64,000 bases of DNA from Camarhynchus parvulus (lineage: Eukaryota > Chordata > Aves > Passeriformes > Thraupidae). Within the stretch, counting starts at the first letter, position 1; each line of letters starts with the position of its first letter. A program made the position numbers and the translations under genes. Where the stretch lies: contig NC_044573.1 in assembly GCF_901933205.1 (NCBI RefSeq), forward strand, positions 59,832,493 through 59,896,492, given 5' to 3'. Below are positions 1 to 14,000 of this stretch, in pieces. A model generated the notes under the pieces. It was not told the origin of the DNA, ran no database searches, and saw only the letters and a program-made list of their open reading frames with translations.

Positions 1-9
1 AAGTGTATC

Positions 10-695
10 TGTCTTGGTTTAGAGCAAAATTTTGGGAGAGAGAGAGAGAGAGAGAGTCCCAGAGGGGCTCTAGTAGGAGGATAAATTCAATCGGCCCCTC
101 CCCCCACAACCAGTCCGGGAGAAAATACCTCCTTGAAGAAAAGTGGAAAAAAGCTGTTTATTAAACAATAGAACCTAACAATATTAAAACAATAAAACCC
201 CTTGCCGCTCTAAAAGAGATGACCAATTGAGAAAACCCCCCCCCAGTTGCCGCCCAGCTCACTCAGTCTCTTATCAGTCCTTCTGGTGCTGGAATTCTCA
301 CAGGCCAGGCCCGGCCTGGCCCGGTGGCCACAGGTGTGAGCTGCCGGTGCTTCCCTGGGTGTTCAGTCCAGAGCAGGTTCCAAGAGGTCCAAAGAAAAGG
401 AAAAGAAAAACCACAGTCCAGGGACTCTTCTTTGCCTCAGCCAGCTAAAACTAACCAAAAGCAAAAGGAGAGCTCTCTGTCCTGCCGTCTGTCTGTCCGC
501 AGACAACACAGTCCTGGAGCAGGAATGCGGGGGAGTACGTGCAATGTCTGAGCGAAAAAAAAAAAAACTGTGCGATTCTTCTCTCCCCCCTCTCACTCTC
601 TGCAACAAGTCTTAAAGGTGCAAAACTTATTATTATTCAGCATAAACCAATGAGACGATTTGGGGATAAAAGCATCATATAGTCAACCCAGGACA
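10..695 (-). mobile_element. Avian endogenous-retrovirus-type LTR, inverted relative to PTPRK
   Basis: Read on the minus strand the element starts TGTCCTGGGTTGAC and ends AACCAAGACA, giving short imperfect terminal inverted repeats of the LTR type (TG...CA). An AATAAA signal lies on the minus strand at about 158-163, in the part expected for the R region. The opening is one I recognise from bird ERV LTRs. No retroviral coding sequence is visible next to it, so it may be a solo LTR, but its 3' flank is at the window edge and no target-site duplication is evident. Boundaries are approximate. Confidence 0.6.
35..56. repeat. (AG)n microsatellite
   Basis: A perfect GA run of about eleven units inside the LTR. 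Confidence 0.9.
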
Positions 696-1773
696 CTCTG
701 CCACTGCAGTTATTGGGTTTTCTGGGCAGCAGTAGCAGAGAAAATTGACAAAATAATTTAATGCTGCCGCACAAATTCTGAAAGGAGGAGAACTGTCTCT
801 GCCTTTCAGAGTCCTTGCAGCAATGCAGTGACAATTTGAGAATTTGGTTCAGTTTTACCTTTTCAGTTTAGAAAGCTTTATAACAAACCCAAGACAGACA
901 AGTCTGCCAATTTAATTCAAAAGCTTCAGGTTTCTTGTCTTCATGCCTTAAAATCCCCAAACCTCTTTTTTTTCTAATAAAATGAAGGATTGGCTTCTGC
1001 TCTCACTATGTAAATTCTGTACTTCTGAAAAGCAGAGGAAGCTGATAATGAGTTGGTAACATCCTGCAGTTAGGTAGTTCCTCTAAAGAAGAATTATAAT
1101 TACCTGTTCTATTTTGAGCAGGTGATTTTGAAAAGTGACCAAACCATGATCCGTTTCAACATAGGTATTGGGAGGTTGGAGTGGTGTTTTGATGGGCTGA
1201 ATACTCTCTGCTTCAGCAATTCATAACATTTTATCATTGACAACTGTAAAGGAATGAGGCAGTCTCATTTAGTGGAATGGACAGATTTCTGTCCATCTGT
1301 GCTTGTATTACAGCATGTCACTTGTACTTTAGATCTGCATAGCTCTAAGCCAAGATAGAAGCCACAGCAAGGTCAAGAGGTGGAGAAGCCTGTCAGCACA
1401 TTCTGTCTCTAATGATATGACAACTGCAAATTGGTGCTTCAAGCACAGCCTGGAGGCAGCCATTATGTTGGGACTTGAAGCTCAGCTTTCTCTACTACTG
1501 TTTCAAAGGAAAATGCTAACTTCAGATTGCTTCAGATCAGCCAAGAGTTTAATCTGTTGTAGTTTAACACATTTTTTCCTGTGTTTCTTAAAAAAAAAGT
1601 TTCAAAGGAAAGTAATAAGAAGTCATGTATAGATTTGTATTGTTGTTTTTCACCAAAAAAAAATATGCTGCTTTATTCCAACAGCTGAAATAAGCAGTTT
1701 TGTTGTATTTCCAGCCTTTGTTTCTTCTCTGCATCCATCTCCTGTCTTGTCCTTTTTTCCTCTGTCTCACCAG

Positions 1774-2047
1774 TGCCTACCAGATTGTTGTTGAAGAGCT
1801 GCACCCACACCGAACAAAGCGAGAAACTGGTGCCATGGAGTGCTACCAAATCCCTGTCACCTATCAGACTGCCCTTAGTGGAGGCTCACCATACTACTTT
1901 GCTGCTCAGCTGCCCCCAGGAAACCTGCCAGAGCCAGCCCCCTTTACTGTGGGTGACAACAGGACGTACCAAGGTTTCTGGAACCCGCCGCTGGCTCCTC
2001 GGAAAGGCTACAACATCTACTTCCAGGCCATGAGCAGCGTTGAGAAG
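1774..2047 (+). CDS. PTPRK: PTPRK exon: membrane-proximal FNIII region with furin site
   Basis: The exon follows a CAG acceptor. Its first base completes a codon split with an upstream exon outside the window, and 91 codons follow. The product starts [13 protein letters not shown] and contains RTKR (codons 1811-1822), the known proprotein-convertase cleavage site that splits the PTPRK precursor into an extracellular and a membrane-bound subunit that stay associated. An N-glycosylation sequon NRT is at 1958-1966. The exon belongs to the last fibronectin type III domain and ends in SSVEK at phase 0. Its donor is GCAAGT, not GT, and this is the only donor that keeps frame with the next exon. Confidence 0.97.
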
Positions 2048-5000
2048 GCAAGTGCTGACAGCACCTTGCTCCTGCAAGGAGGCAAAGACATGCCTGTGGT
2101 GACAGCTAGGGCTGCTGGAGTTGGACGTGGGAGGTGTTGGCAGTGGCATGGCTGAAATCCCCTTGCTGCTGTGACAGCATGGCAGTGTGCCGTTCACATT
2201 TCACATCAGCCTCGTGTCACAGAAACTGCTACTAGATGGGAGTTTAATGCATCTCGTAGTAATTGTCTGAGGGAAGTAATTTCAGGACTGTGACTGTCTC
2301 CTTGGTAAATAACATCCACAGTGCTTTCCCCAATTCTCAGTACCTGCGCTCTTCAGAAGATTAAATTACTGCAGGATAAAGAGAATGTGGGCTGCTCAGT
2401 GGGCTAGTAAAACATTGCAAACTTTTTAAGACTCTCACACTGGACATCAAATAAAAAGTAAACATTTTCTTGAGCAAAAGTAACTGCTGGCCCACCATGA
2501 GTTCGAGAGTCTTTCTGAGAAAGCGTACATCAGGCTTGCAGCACTGCTGTGCAGTAGAATTATGGCTATCATTCACCTTCATTACCTCCTGGGTGCTTCT
2601 TTTTAACTCTGCTGCTGAGTGCTGCTGCTGGCTCTGTGTGCATATGGAAGGAGAAGTGTCAGGGAGAGAGGTTCCAGGTGTAAAGAACAACTGTGGCTCT
2701 GCAAAACCCCAGGCTGTTGCTTTTGAATGGTTTTTCCTCTTGTAAATGAAAAATGAGGGAGAGGAAAAGGACTGGTGAGAAGGGAAAATATGGTAGACAG
2801 AGAAGCTTTAGATATTTAAAATTTAATATTTGGATATATAGTTTAGAAAACTGAGGTGTCCAGGCAGTTCAGACAGGAACTAGAAAGGCTAGACTGATAC
2901 TCACTGATATCCAGCAGAACCATTGGAAAGGAGCAGAAGCAGTGTTTACTCTTCCTTATGCTTGGATCACTGTGGTGACTAAACAAATCCCTGCTAACAG
3001 GCAGCCTTGCCTTGGAGTTTTTGAAGGAAATCTCAACCTTGACCTATGATTATAAAAATTGGATATGCATCAAGTCAGAATGGGTACAAGGGTGTGTTCT
3101 TATTTAAAGACCTATATAAACTAAACAAAGCAAAATAAAAGGTGACTGCTAGACACCCATCCATATGTTCCTCACCTGTTAAAAATAATTGCCTTTGTTT
3201 TTGTGGATTTCCAGTAGACTGCATTGTAAAGAAATTTGTTTCATTCCCTGAGGCAAAAAAAAGGGAGGGAAAAGTAAAATGAAAGTGCAAAATATATTTA
3301 GATATTTATTTTGGCTTTTACATTTTGGCAGATAAGTAGAAAATGAAAGAACACAGTATTTTTTGGTTGAACACAGTATTTTTTGGTGATTTCAGTTTGT
3401 GAGATATTTTAATCCTAAAACAGATTTCTTTGTTATGTTTGAAACTTTGGATCAAATTTCTGTTCCTACAGGGATTTGGGGGGAGGTTTAGAGGGGAACT
3501 GCACTGCATTCTGCCAGGACAGAGATCTAGTGGTTGTGAGATAACATCTGAACTGCAGAATATTTTAAAAACAGATGCTTTGCTGTAAACCAGTGCGATC
3601 CAAAATAGGCAGAGGGAAGTAAAGCAGGCTCTGAAGTACATGGTAGGGTTGAGAGGAGGTTACTCTGATCCTTGCAGGCACATTGAACAGAAACAGACAA
3701 GTAAATCCAGTAACTAGGGAGAATGGGTAAGATTATGTTAGTAAACTTTGTGGGACTTTCATTTTGATTGAAAAATTTTCCTTATTGAACACCTGCAGTG
3801 CCTCAACTTAAGAGTTTTGCTAGCACTTTATAAGCTGTGTTATAAACTGGCATCTTCATATTTTACCTGTTGCTTTTGAATCTTCAAGAGGAGGCAGATG
3901 CCTGGGGATGTATTCAGGGATGAAATGCTGAGGGATGGAGGCCTGGAGTAAGCATATTTTATAGAGTGAAACTGTCATTATTATATTTTCAAATTACATG
4001 CTAATATTGTTTAGAGTGGTCTAATACCTTATGCTCACAGAACCTTATGCTATTTCAGTATGTTTTCCTTTAAAATGACTGCACATTGTACAGTAAGGTC
4101 AGAAACCCCTTTTATGATTGACTCTTGTCTGTTGAAGTTATCCAAACTGTGCACAACCAGGTAATTTCTCTATTCTTTTGTTTTAATTGCTGACCAAACT
4201 TCAGCAATTTGAAGTTTGAGAGGAGAGAGCAGTAAATTACACAGAGATTGTCTTTGCATGTGCAGCATCTTCTGAAGCACATTGCTGTCAGATCACTGTC
4301 TCCTGGGCAGACAGTATAGGTTGTAGATTAACTGTGTCATGTGTGGAGCTGCATCTGTGCTTATTCCACATCCAGAAGCATGAGGGAACATGTTGCTCAT
4401 GTGCTTCAGGTGACTCTTTAAGAGTGTCAGGATGTAGCAAGACATGATTTTGGAGACAGTGCAGAGTAAATGTATTTTTGCTGCACAGTGCTGTTGCAGG
4501 TCAACACGAGCTCAGGATTTTTGTGCTGTGACATAAATAGGAGCACCACTCCTCCCTTTTCCTCCTGCTGCATTCTCTCTTTGTATTCTTATGGCATGAT
4601 TTCCATTTGATTTGAATAACCTGAAATTTTGCTGTATTTGGGCTGTCCCACACCTTTTCTCCCATTATTATCCTGGACAATACATTCCAATCAAGACAAA
4701 ATTCCCCAGCCTTCACCCCTGCTAAGAGACCAGAGCCCTGAGCCAATTCATTGGGTTGTACCAGCTGATCAGTAGATCTAAGATGAATTTATGGAGTGAG
4801 GAGGGCATGAAAAAGCCCTTGATCTGACTATTTTCTTTACTTTTCTTTCCTTAACAGGAAACCAAAACTCAGTGTGTTCGAATAGCTACAAAAGGTAAGA
4901 GGTTCGTCCCTACGCACAAAGTAGCTTTTTGAATGAATTGTGGTGCTGCTATTAAAGGTTCAAAGCAAAGCCAGTACTATCCCTCTATTTTGAGCCACTC

Positions 5001-8000
5001 GATTGTGTTAAAATGTAATGGTCTGCTGCTTTTTATTCTTTGGTATTGAGCCAAGAGAGTACTGTTCTAGCAATACACAGAATTTCGACAAAATAAGGAC
5101 ACTTCTTTATTCCCCCTTTCTGTCTATGGCTTTCATGATCTGCTTTTAGAGTGCTGAAGCATTGCAGGCAGCAGATAGATGGACAGGAGAGAAGAAAGTG
5201 CACAAGGGTAAACTGTCTGTTAGACTAACAATTATTTTCAAGCAGGGGTGGAAATAATTTAAATGAAGGACATGGCAGTTAATTTTCCTAAGTAAGAGCT
5301 CAAAGTGTTAGTAGGGGAGGGTTGATTTGAGAAAAGCTTCTCTCTGACAGCAAGTGAGTTCCAGGACTAAGGCTGACTGCGTAGCTGTGAGAATAAATCA
5401 CGTTGACCCCATATACAGCAGGTTAATCACATACTGCTCACTCGAAAACGTTGTTTCATCTTCAAATGAGGACTTGGTTGTTCTGTTTATTGTTATCTCT
5501 TGCTTTGGCTGTATTTATAGCCACTCGTCTTGGTGGCTTGATTGTGCCGACATGAGAGTTGTTTGATAGACTCTGGCAGCTAAACAAGCAAGGAGCTTAC
5601 AAACGCCCAAAGAGTCTTCTGCCGAGGCCCAGAACTTATGTTGTCTCTTTCTAATTGCATATTGATATTCAGCATAAAAACAACTTTAGATACAAGGAGT
5701 CAGGTATTAAAGTACTGCAGAGGCACATCAGCCCCATTTTTTCAATAACTTCCCTCAATTTAAATCTTGTTCAAATGAAAAGGTGATGTCTCTAATGAGA
5801 TGGTACCAATCAAATGTTTTCTTGAGAAACCAGAAAAAAAAATGTACTTCTTAAGATGTGTTAGCATTTTCATCAAGTGAGGTGTGCTAATATGAACAGG
5901 AAATTAAAACCATGAGCTAAATCTTCTGTAAAAAGTATATCAGCATTATGTTTCTTATGTTTGCCTGGCAATATTAAATGTTTGAATTAAAATATATTTG
6001 CATAAACAAATATTTATGTACCACAAGCATGTATTGCTAGTATTTGGGTCTAGGGAGAGTTTGAAAGGCTCAGAAATAACTCAAAATATTGCAGGACTGT
6101 GGAAGGGGAAAACAATGGTCTCTCTCATCATAAATTTTCTGGATAGCAATGATAAAACAGGAGGGGAATTCACCTGTCATATGAGGAAATTATTTTTTGC
6201 TTAACCACACACATTCCCCCAATCTCAAAGCAATGTTCGTGGTAGCAAGAGACCCCTTGGTGGTTGCTTATACACCTTCCTCCGCTGCAACAGTCACATT
6301 CCCCCTGATGGCTGTAGACTGAAAGAAAGGCAAAATAAGTATGAGGTTTGTTACCTTTGTGCCTTATATATTGCCCTTGACACTCTGATTGAAGACAGGT
6401 TTCCCTGAAGTAACTGAGTTGCCTGATATATCAGTGCTAAATTCCTTGAAAATGGACCTAAAAACCAAAGTGTTTTCTCTGACTTATTTTATTTGCTGGC
6501 TGTGAATTGCAGGGGGAAGCAGCACTAGGAACAAATGCTTTCTCTTCCTCTGCAGGAATACATTTAATAAGGAATCATCATTTCAGAGTCATATTATGTA
6601 CATTGCGTACGCATTATGTACATTCACATTTCTCAAATGAGTTATACTGCTATTCTAAAGTATTTGTTCACAGTTCATACTGATTTTTTTCCCATGTTTT
6701 CATCATAATAATAATACCATGATATGTTGTATTTGAAGAAAAGTATACTTAATATACTGGTTTATGTGTATGCTCATCTGGTTACCCTGATTTGTTTGTT
6801 GATTTGTTTGTTTGGTTTTCTGTAGCGTGTAAGATAACATTGAATTATTGGTGTAGGAAATGTCTGGTTATATTTGTGATATTTTCATAGGAAAAAGGGG
6901 CTGTCTCACCTTACCTAATGCACTCCAGTAAAGCAAACCTACCTGTTTAAAATCTGGGAAATTGTATGTATGTATTCCATTATAAATGTAGTGTGTAGTT
7001 CTGTGTCATGTCATGTGACTTGAAGCAGCCTACAGGTGGCCAAACTGAATTTTGCCTTGAACATGTTGAAAAGACATTAAAAGTTTTAAAAAGCTGTGTT
7101 GGAAGGGAGTAGGGAAGAACAACAGAAAAGGTGCACATTAAGACAAAATCTCCTTGGTAGTGAAGTTCAGTATTACCAGCAAAGTTACTTTCTTATTTCT
7201 ATCTTGTTCAAGGATCTGGTTTATCTACTGTGAATATTCACACCAATAAGACGTAAAGATGGAAAAAATATGACAGCAATGTGCTGGAGAAATTAATCCC
7301 TAAATAATTTTTTTTGGGGGGGAGACAATTCCCTAGCAGCATGCTTTCCATGTGTTTTAATGCATTATGGGTTTCACTCATATGATTTCCAAGGTTGCCT
7401 TCTATCTTTGGGAATTGATGGAATACTTTGTTTATTGGTGTTAAACTAATGGAAGCCAACAAATTTAAATTGAAGCACTTGTACTTTTTTGGTCTGTATA
7501 TTCCAGGTGCAGTGCTGTCATGTGCTTCTGGTAACTAATGCATGGAAGTGTCAGATCATCTGAAAGATGGTGCCAAATCATGACTAAAGAATGTTGCTAC
7601 TGCTTCTTGGTGTGCCTTGAAAAAATGCTTTTGAGTAAACAGAGAGACATACTAGTGTCTGGTGTACTGAAATACACTGAGTTAATTTTTCATGGTAGAA
7701 AATACTGGAGCAGCACCTGTTTTAAAAGTAGCTTCCTGAGCAGTTCCTGTGTACTTGCAGCTGAAGGATGAAGGCCAGTGATTTTTTGATGGCCCTTAAT
7801 TAGACTAACAGTAGGATTGCCCTTTTTCTAGGCACCTACTTCCATGGCATTTGTGGGAGCTTAATGAGTAACTTTTGCCCTTCTGCACATTGGAACCAAT
7901 TGGCCAGGCCAAGTTATTAGATGTGATGAGGGAATATGAAATGTTACAGACATATACACAGCCTGTTCGCATAAGCTTTGATTCTTGAGGAAATCAAGTT

Positions 8001-11000
8001 GAAACAATGTTAAAAATAACTCCTTGTACCACAGGCGGTGAGTACAACATACCTAAAGCACCATTTCCAGTTAGAGATATAGCCCAGAAAATATATTAAC
8101 TATGAACAATTTTAATTCCTTGGACACTGTTAACCTATACTGCCTTTCTCTGTTAAGCTGAATCACATTCTCATCCAGAAACTCTCAGTAACCAATGACC
8201 AGTGTATTTTTTTTCCACAAATAACATTGAATTGTTCTATACCTTGTTAACTTTGAATCTAGATAGTAGGATTAACCAGTCACTAATAATCTGGTTTCCC
8301 ACACGTAGTAAGTGAAGAAGGATAAACAAAAAATCTTGTTTTCTGATGAGCAGAGAAGAGTCCAGAGGCTGAGATAACAGGTCAGATATTCAATAGGAAT
8401 GGAAAGATGGAGTTAGGAAATATGTGTTATTTGATTAAAAAAAAATCTATTATATATAATTTCCTAAAGAAAGTCTTGAACTTCCTAATACTAGCTTAGT
8501 AAGGCAGATTTCCATTGTGGAATCATAGAACTGTTAGGGTTGGAAAAGACCCCTAAGATCACCAAGTCCAACTGTCAATTTATCCACCATGTTCACCCCC
8601 AAACCACATCCACAGGTGCCATACCCACATGTTTTTTGAATGCTTCCAGGGATGGTGACTCTACCACTTCTCTGGGCATCCTGTTCTAATGCTTTACAAC
8701 TCTTTCCATGAAGAAATTTTTCCTAATGTCTAATTTAGATCTCCTGGCAAAACTTGAGACCATTGAGTAGTTCATATCAGAATGAATACATGATAACCAA
8801 ACCTGCCTAACCAAAGTATTTATAAACTGAAGTAAATAGCAGGTGTGTGCACTTCAGAGTAATAGATGATGTTGGTGACTGATCTGTCATATCCTGGAGT
8901 TGAGTTTGACTGTGTGAAGCTTTGAATGGGTTTCCACTCACACACAACATCAGCATTTCATTTTACAGTCTAAAATGTTACTGACTGCTAAGGGAGCGAA
9001 ACTGGACTAACATGGTCAGAGAAGAGTGATGCTTCAAATTATTTAGCATGTAAATATACATTTAAGAGGACAGAAGGGGCAGCAGAGCTGTTATAAAGCA
9101 GAGTATATGAAGCTGACATTTTTGACAGTTTTCAGGCTGCCAAGTTTGAGGCTAACACTGATTCATGTGTATTCTTTTGTTTTGCTTAGTGGGCTAGAGA
9201 AAAATATTGAAAATTTAATTAGAAGAAATCTTCTGTGGCAGTAAATAAATAAGTGGTGGGCCTGGCAGCTCTATCACAAAGTAGTTAGAGGAAATAAATG
9301 AAGTCCAGTGTTTCTCAGTCCGCAGTTAAAACAAGAACTTCATAAATTCCAACATTATTTTCCCTTGTGGTTTTCATTTGTGTTATTAGTTCAGACAGTA
9401 TAGAACCTCTCTATCTCTATGCATGTTTGGTTCATACAGATGGATGAAAATGCCATTTGAGATGATGCGCATCTGGAAGTAATTGTGAAATGGCAGAAAA
9501 TGACTTTTTAATCTGATTTGAGGAATAAAGAGGTCTGGGTGGTAACATTTCAATTCCAAGTGTGCATTTAGTCCACCATCATTACTGCTCTGAATTCATT
9601 CCCACAGCAGTTGGGGATTGATCCAAAGGCCTTTGATGTCAATGGGAGTCCTTCCACTGACATTAATGTGCTTTGGATTAGGTCTTTAGAAGTCATAAAT
9701 CTGTCTAGACCATAATTATTTCCTTGAAATTGCTCCTGATGATGTTTCTGCTCTTAGGGAAATTTGTGAAAGTTAAATCACCTCCTGTTGCAGGATGCTC
9801 AAAAATGTCTGTTACCAATTAATGCACAAATGAAGGGAATATGTCAGATGCTAAATGTATCTGAAAGGAATTTTCTCTCACTGTTGTTTTTATGTTTGGA
9901 TCAATGCTGCTACAATGACTTTGAGCTGTACCATCCCAATAGGAACTGGAGACCCAAGTGGCAATATAGAGAAGAACGCAGGTGTTTCATAGGTCCCAGC
10001 ATTTTTTTTTCACTCATTCATAGGAAAAGCATTTAATATGTTTAAACTTCAGTGGTCTTTTGCATAATGTCTTTTATCACTCAAAGAGGAGAATTTAGTT
10101 GACTTGCTGAGCTTTCCAAAGGTGGAAACAGAACATTAGCATGGCATATTTTTCTCTTTTGTGTATGAAATTGCAGTAGCTCACCAAGCAACCACATCTG
10201 CTAGTTCTGATAAGTAATACCTTTGGTTGTAAATAAAAAATGGTGTGACCCCTTGATGGAATATTTGATGATAGTTATTAAAAAAAGAGTTAAGTGAGGG
10301 ACACCTCCAGACACAAAACCTATAATGTGAGTATTTTCATGTATGCACAAAGATAAAAATCTTAGTGAACTCAAAGACTTTCTAAGGAATGAGAATTTTA
10401 GAAGTAAGAATTCAGGTAGAGTATTCTAGTTTATATTTAAATATTAGAGGGAGAATGTTGATACATTACAAGGATCAGCATCTTAGCATATATGCTTTTT
10501 TAATTTTTTATGCCTGTTTTATTAAGTCTCTTTACCTATTATTATTTCATTAATCAGAATATGGACATCGAGTGTTTTGCATCCATTGCAGAGAATATGG
10601 AGACATAAAGCTAGAAATTGAGAGCTTTTACAAAGCTCATTAGATTTTTAACTGCAATTGAAAATCTTTTATTCTGCATAGAATAGACGTGCATTTAAAA
10701 GTACCCTTTGCTAATACTTCTGGGTGCAGGGGTATATTTCAGCTCCTCTTTTCCTACTGTTCTTTCACCATCTCTCATTTGTCTTTTCTAATGTGTTTAC
10801 CTTCTTTGGGTCATTGTAAAATTACAAGTGTTTAGAGAAGGTAAACTCTATCATCCTCTGATAGGACTGGTCGCATTAACCCCTTTGCACACAGGCAGCC
10901 TGTGTACACTTTCATTTTCTATTGTGATTAACTCTACCATTGGCTGAAATGGCCTCTTGCAATGCCTCGAGTTGAAGAGTGTGTGAGGCAGATCAGGCAG

Positions 11001-14000
11001 AGATTGCAGCCTCTATCAGCCTGTCACAGGCATCTCATGTGCATGTTCAGCCTCAGAGCAACAAGAATTTGGCTCATGTGCACTGTAATGAAGAGCAGCC
11101 CTTTGAAGGGACAGCACTGTTTTCAAGAAAGAAGGAGAAAGGGGTCTCTAGGAATTATAAATTGTGTTTATATGTACACTGCACTCTTCAGCCAGAATGC
11201 CACTCTCTTTTCATTGGCAAGCACGTCAGCACAGACAGTATGCAACACCTTACCACAGAGGAAGTAATCTTTGCAATTATTCATTCTTGTATTAACAGCT
11301 GCCTAACACTGAGATATACTGAATAGAAGACAAAACATATTTGAGCAGTAAGGCTGCTCACTGTGCACCTGGACAGGAAGGACGCAAGAGCTTTACATCA
11401 GAAAAGAATGGTGCACAAAGAATGCAGAAGAAATTCAGCAACATCGGAAATGTGCTTATTTACTTTCATTAATACAGTTTAAGGCCCTGAAATCAGCGAC
11501 ACCGTGTTTCTCTGTATCTGATTGAACACTTTTAACTAAATTGAAAGAAGTCCCACCTTTTATTGTCATGAACTTTACAAAGGTTTATTAAACTATGTGC
11601 ATGTCATCTCTGACAGAACTCTAAGTGAAGTTCTACAGAAAGTCATCTAGAAGCAAGGAGCAGCATTGCCAAGTGTAGTAGCACTTCCTAAACACTCCAG
11701 CGTGTTGCAGAGCAAGTCAGTATGGTTGATTGGCACTGCTGCCAAATTATTCAAATACAGAGACTGATGCTTTGTCAGCTGCATAAGGAGATGATGGCTC
11801 TGAAGTTCAGGAGCTCATGCTGCTTTCTGCTCTAGTGGGAAGTTGTGTATTAACTAAGCTATTTTTGGAAAGATGCCAGCTGGAAGGGCTTGCAGATGGA
11901 CCTTGTAGGCAGGATGATCTTTCTAGAAATAATGTGGTTATCACACATCTGTCTGTCACAGCAGGAGGTAGTTACAGGCAGTGTTAGAACAATTTTTGTG
12001 GCCAGGTGAATTCAAAGCATAGGGTACAGACTTACAATCCTGTGTGTGGTTTTCAATGCTGTCAATTTAGAAAGTGTCTGGAGGCTTTTGTGCGAATTCA
12101 GCAGTTTGGAAAGGACTGGGAATATACTCCATGCTGCACAGAGATGAAGGTTCTTGATCAGGATGTACTTCCAGGACCCTTTACTGTCAAAGAGGTCACA
12201 AAATACATTTCATTCTTTGACATTTCTATTTAACGTCTGCTTTGTTGAATTGACAGGAAAGACAACCACATTCAGTACCATATACATGCCAGACTATTTA
12301 ACCTGAGCATTAAATCAGGGGTCCCATATCTCCTAACTTGTGTTACTTGCTCTTTGCTGATGACTGAGTATTGGTTACTCAAACATATGTAAGCAGACTA
12401 CATATTATTGACTGTTTCAGCCCCTCTGCCAAAAGATTGGCTAGGCCATTAGTACAGGGGAAAAAGAGGTCCTGCTCTAAACTTGCTGTGGTGGAAAATG
12501 TCCTGAGGCAGTAGTCTGTGCTGATGCTACACTACTGAAATTTTTGAGAACAGCAATGCTACTTCACCAGCATACTTTTTTGAAAACACCAGAGTTAATA
12601 GCAAAGGCACGCAGGGAAGAGCAAAAGCCAATAAAGTATTTAGGATGTTAAAGCAGCATGTCTGAAATAAAGAGGCATCTGGGAAGCATATAAAAGTAAA
12701 TATCTATTGTACATTGGTTGCTGTCACTCTGTGTATGGCTACAAAACTTGGACATTTTGTCATCTCCACATCTAGTATCCAAACCATTTCTGATACACTG
12801 ATCTCATGCCCTTCCTGCCATAAAGCTGCAGGATACTGCCCTGAATAATGCATTCCTAAATTGCTGTCACATTGTCAGCACTGAAGCAAGATTATAGGAC
12901 ATCCAGTTATGCCAGACCTGCTTCTTATGCTGGAAAACAGATTGCCCAAAACTGATTTATATGGGCAGTTGAAATGCAGTGTAAAGCTCAGAGGCAGCAT
13001 AATGAGGTGGCTAATGGGTAAGTTTAAGGCAAACCCTCACTTATGTGTCATCATTTTCACAATGTGGGAAATTAAATCTGAAGACTTCCTGCTCTGGTGA
13101 AGAATGGGTACTTATTCCATCATAACATTCAAATAAAATTAGAATGGCAGTGTGTGGTAAAAGTGAATATGGTAGCAAAAAGGTTACATCTGCACACTTC
13201 ACAGAATCATGAAAACGTGAGTCTTCCTGGGACAATGAAACCAAGTCCTCGTGTACTGATGGAAAACAGGAGTCACAATCACTCTCTCTATCCCTCATGC
13301 TACAGTGTTCCTGAATTTGCCATTTCTCCAGGCTCAAGAATGATGCATCCTAATGAATAAGAAATCTGCAAAAGGAAGCAAGAGACCTGCATGGGTGAAT
13401 AAAGAATTCCTGTCATTACTCAAACATAAGCAGAAAATACACAGGGGATGGGAAAATGGTCAGGCCACCTGGAATGAATATAGAGAGGCTGTCTGAGTAA
13501 GTTGAAATGAAACAAGGAAGGCCAAGGTCAAGGAATTAAATCTGGTCAAGGGTGTAAAAGACAGCAAGAAGGGCTAGGCCACTCATGATTATCTTTGAAT
13601 AGTCATGAAGATCAGGAGAGGTACCTGAGGACTGGAAGAAAGCAAATGTCATCCCAGTCTTCAAAGAGGGTAAGGAGGAGGACCCAGGGTAGTACTGTCT
13701 AGTCAGCTTCACCTCAATCCCTGGAAAGGTGATGGAACATCTCATTCTGGAGTCCACCTCTCTCCACATGAATGACAAGATGAATGATCAGGTGTAGTAA
13801 ACATGGATTCACTAAAGGTAAATCATGCTTGACCAACCTTCTACAGTGAAGCAACTACCTTGATGGTTAAGGGGAGAGCAGCAGATATTACCTACCTCGA
13901 CACTCTCTCACAATATACTCATTGGCAAACTCAGGATTGGATGAGTGGACAGTGATGTGGATTGAGAACTGTCTGAATGGCAGATTCCAGAGGGTTGTAA

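Larger units (their letters stand above)
1..1773 (+). other. PTPRK: PTPRK intron, 3' part (start outside window)
   Basis: This intron leads into the FNIII exon. The left 695 bases are mostly an inverted LTR. From about 700 to 1773 I see only AT-rich unique sequence, ending in a pyrimidine-rich tract and CAG acceptor. Confidence 0.9.
2048..4857 (+). other. PTPRK: PTPRK GC-AG intron (2,810 bp)
   Basis: The intron is bounded by GCAAGT and TTAACAG. Apart from a 20-bp tandem duplication near 3349 it holds AT-rich sequence with no recognised gene or repeat. Confidence 0.88.

Noticed and set aside
227..608. Three overlapping open frames of 73-81 codons
   Set aside because: They lie within the LTR, are low-complexity, and match no retroviral or host protein.
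2052..2053. GT dinucleotide as donor instead of GC at 2048
   Set aside because: Using it adds four bases and shifts the frame into the next exon, which itself reads correctly only from phase 0.
1886..2197. Minus-strand open frame of 103 codons opposite the FNIII exon
   Set aside because: It is the antisense shadow of a conserved plus-strand PTPRK exon and has no family resemblance.
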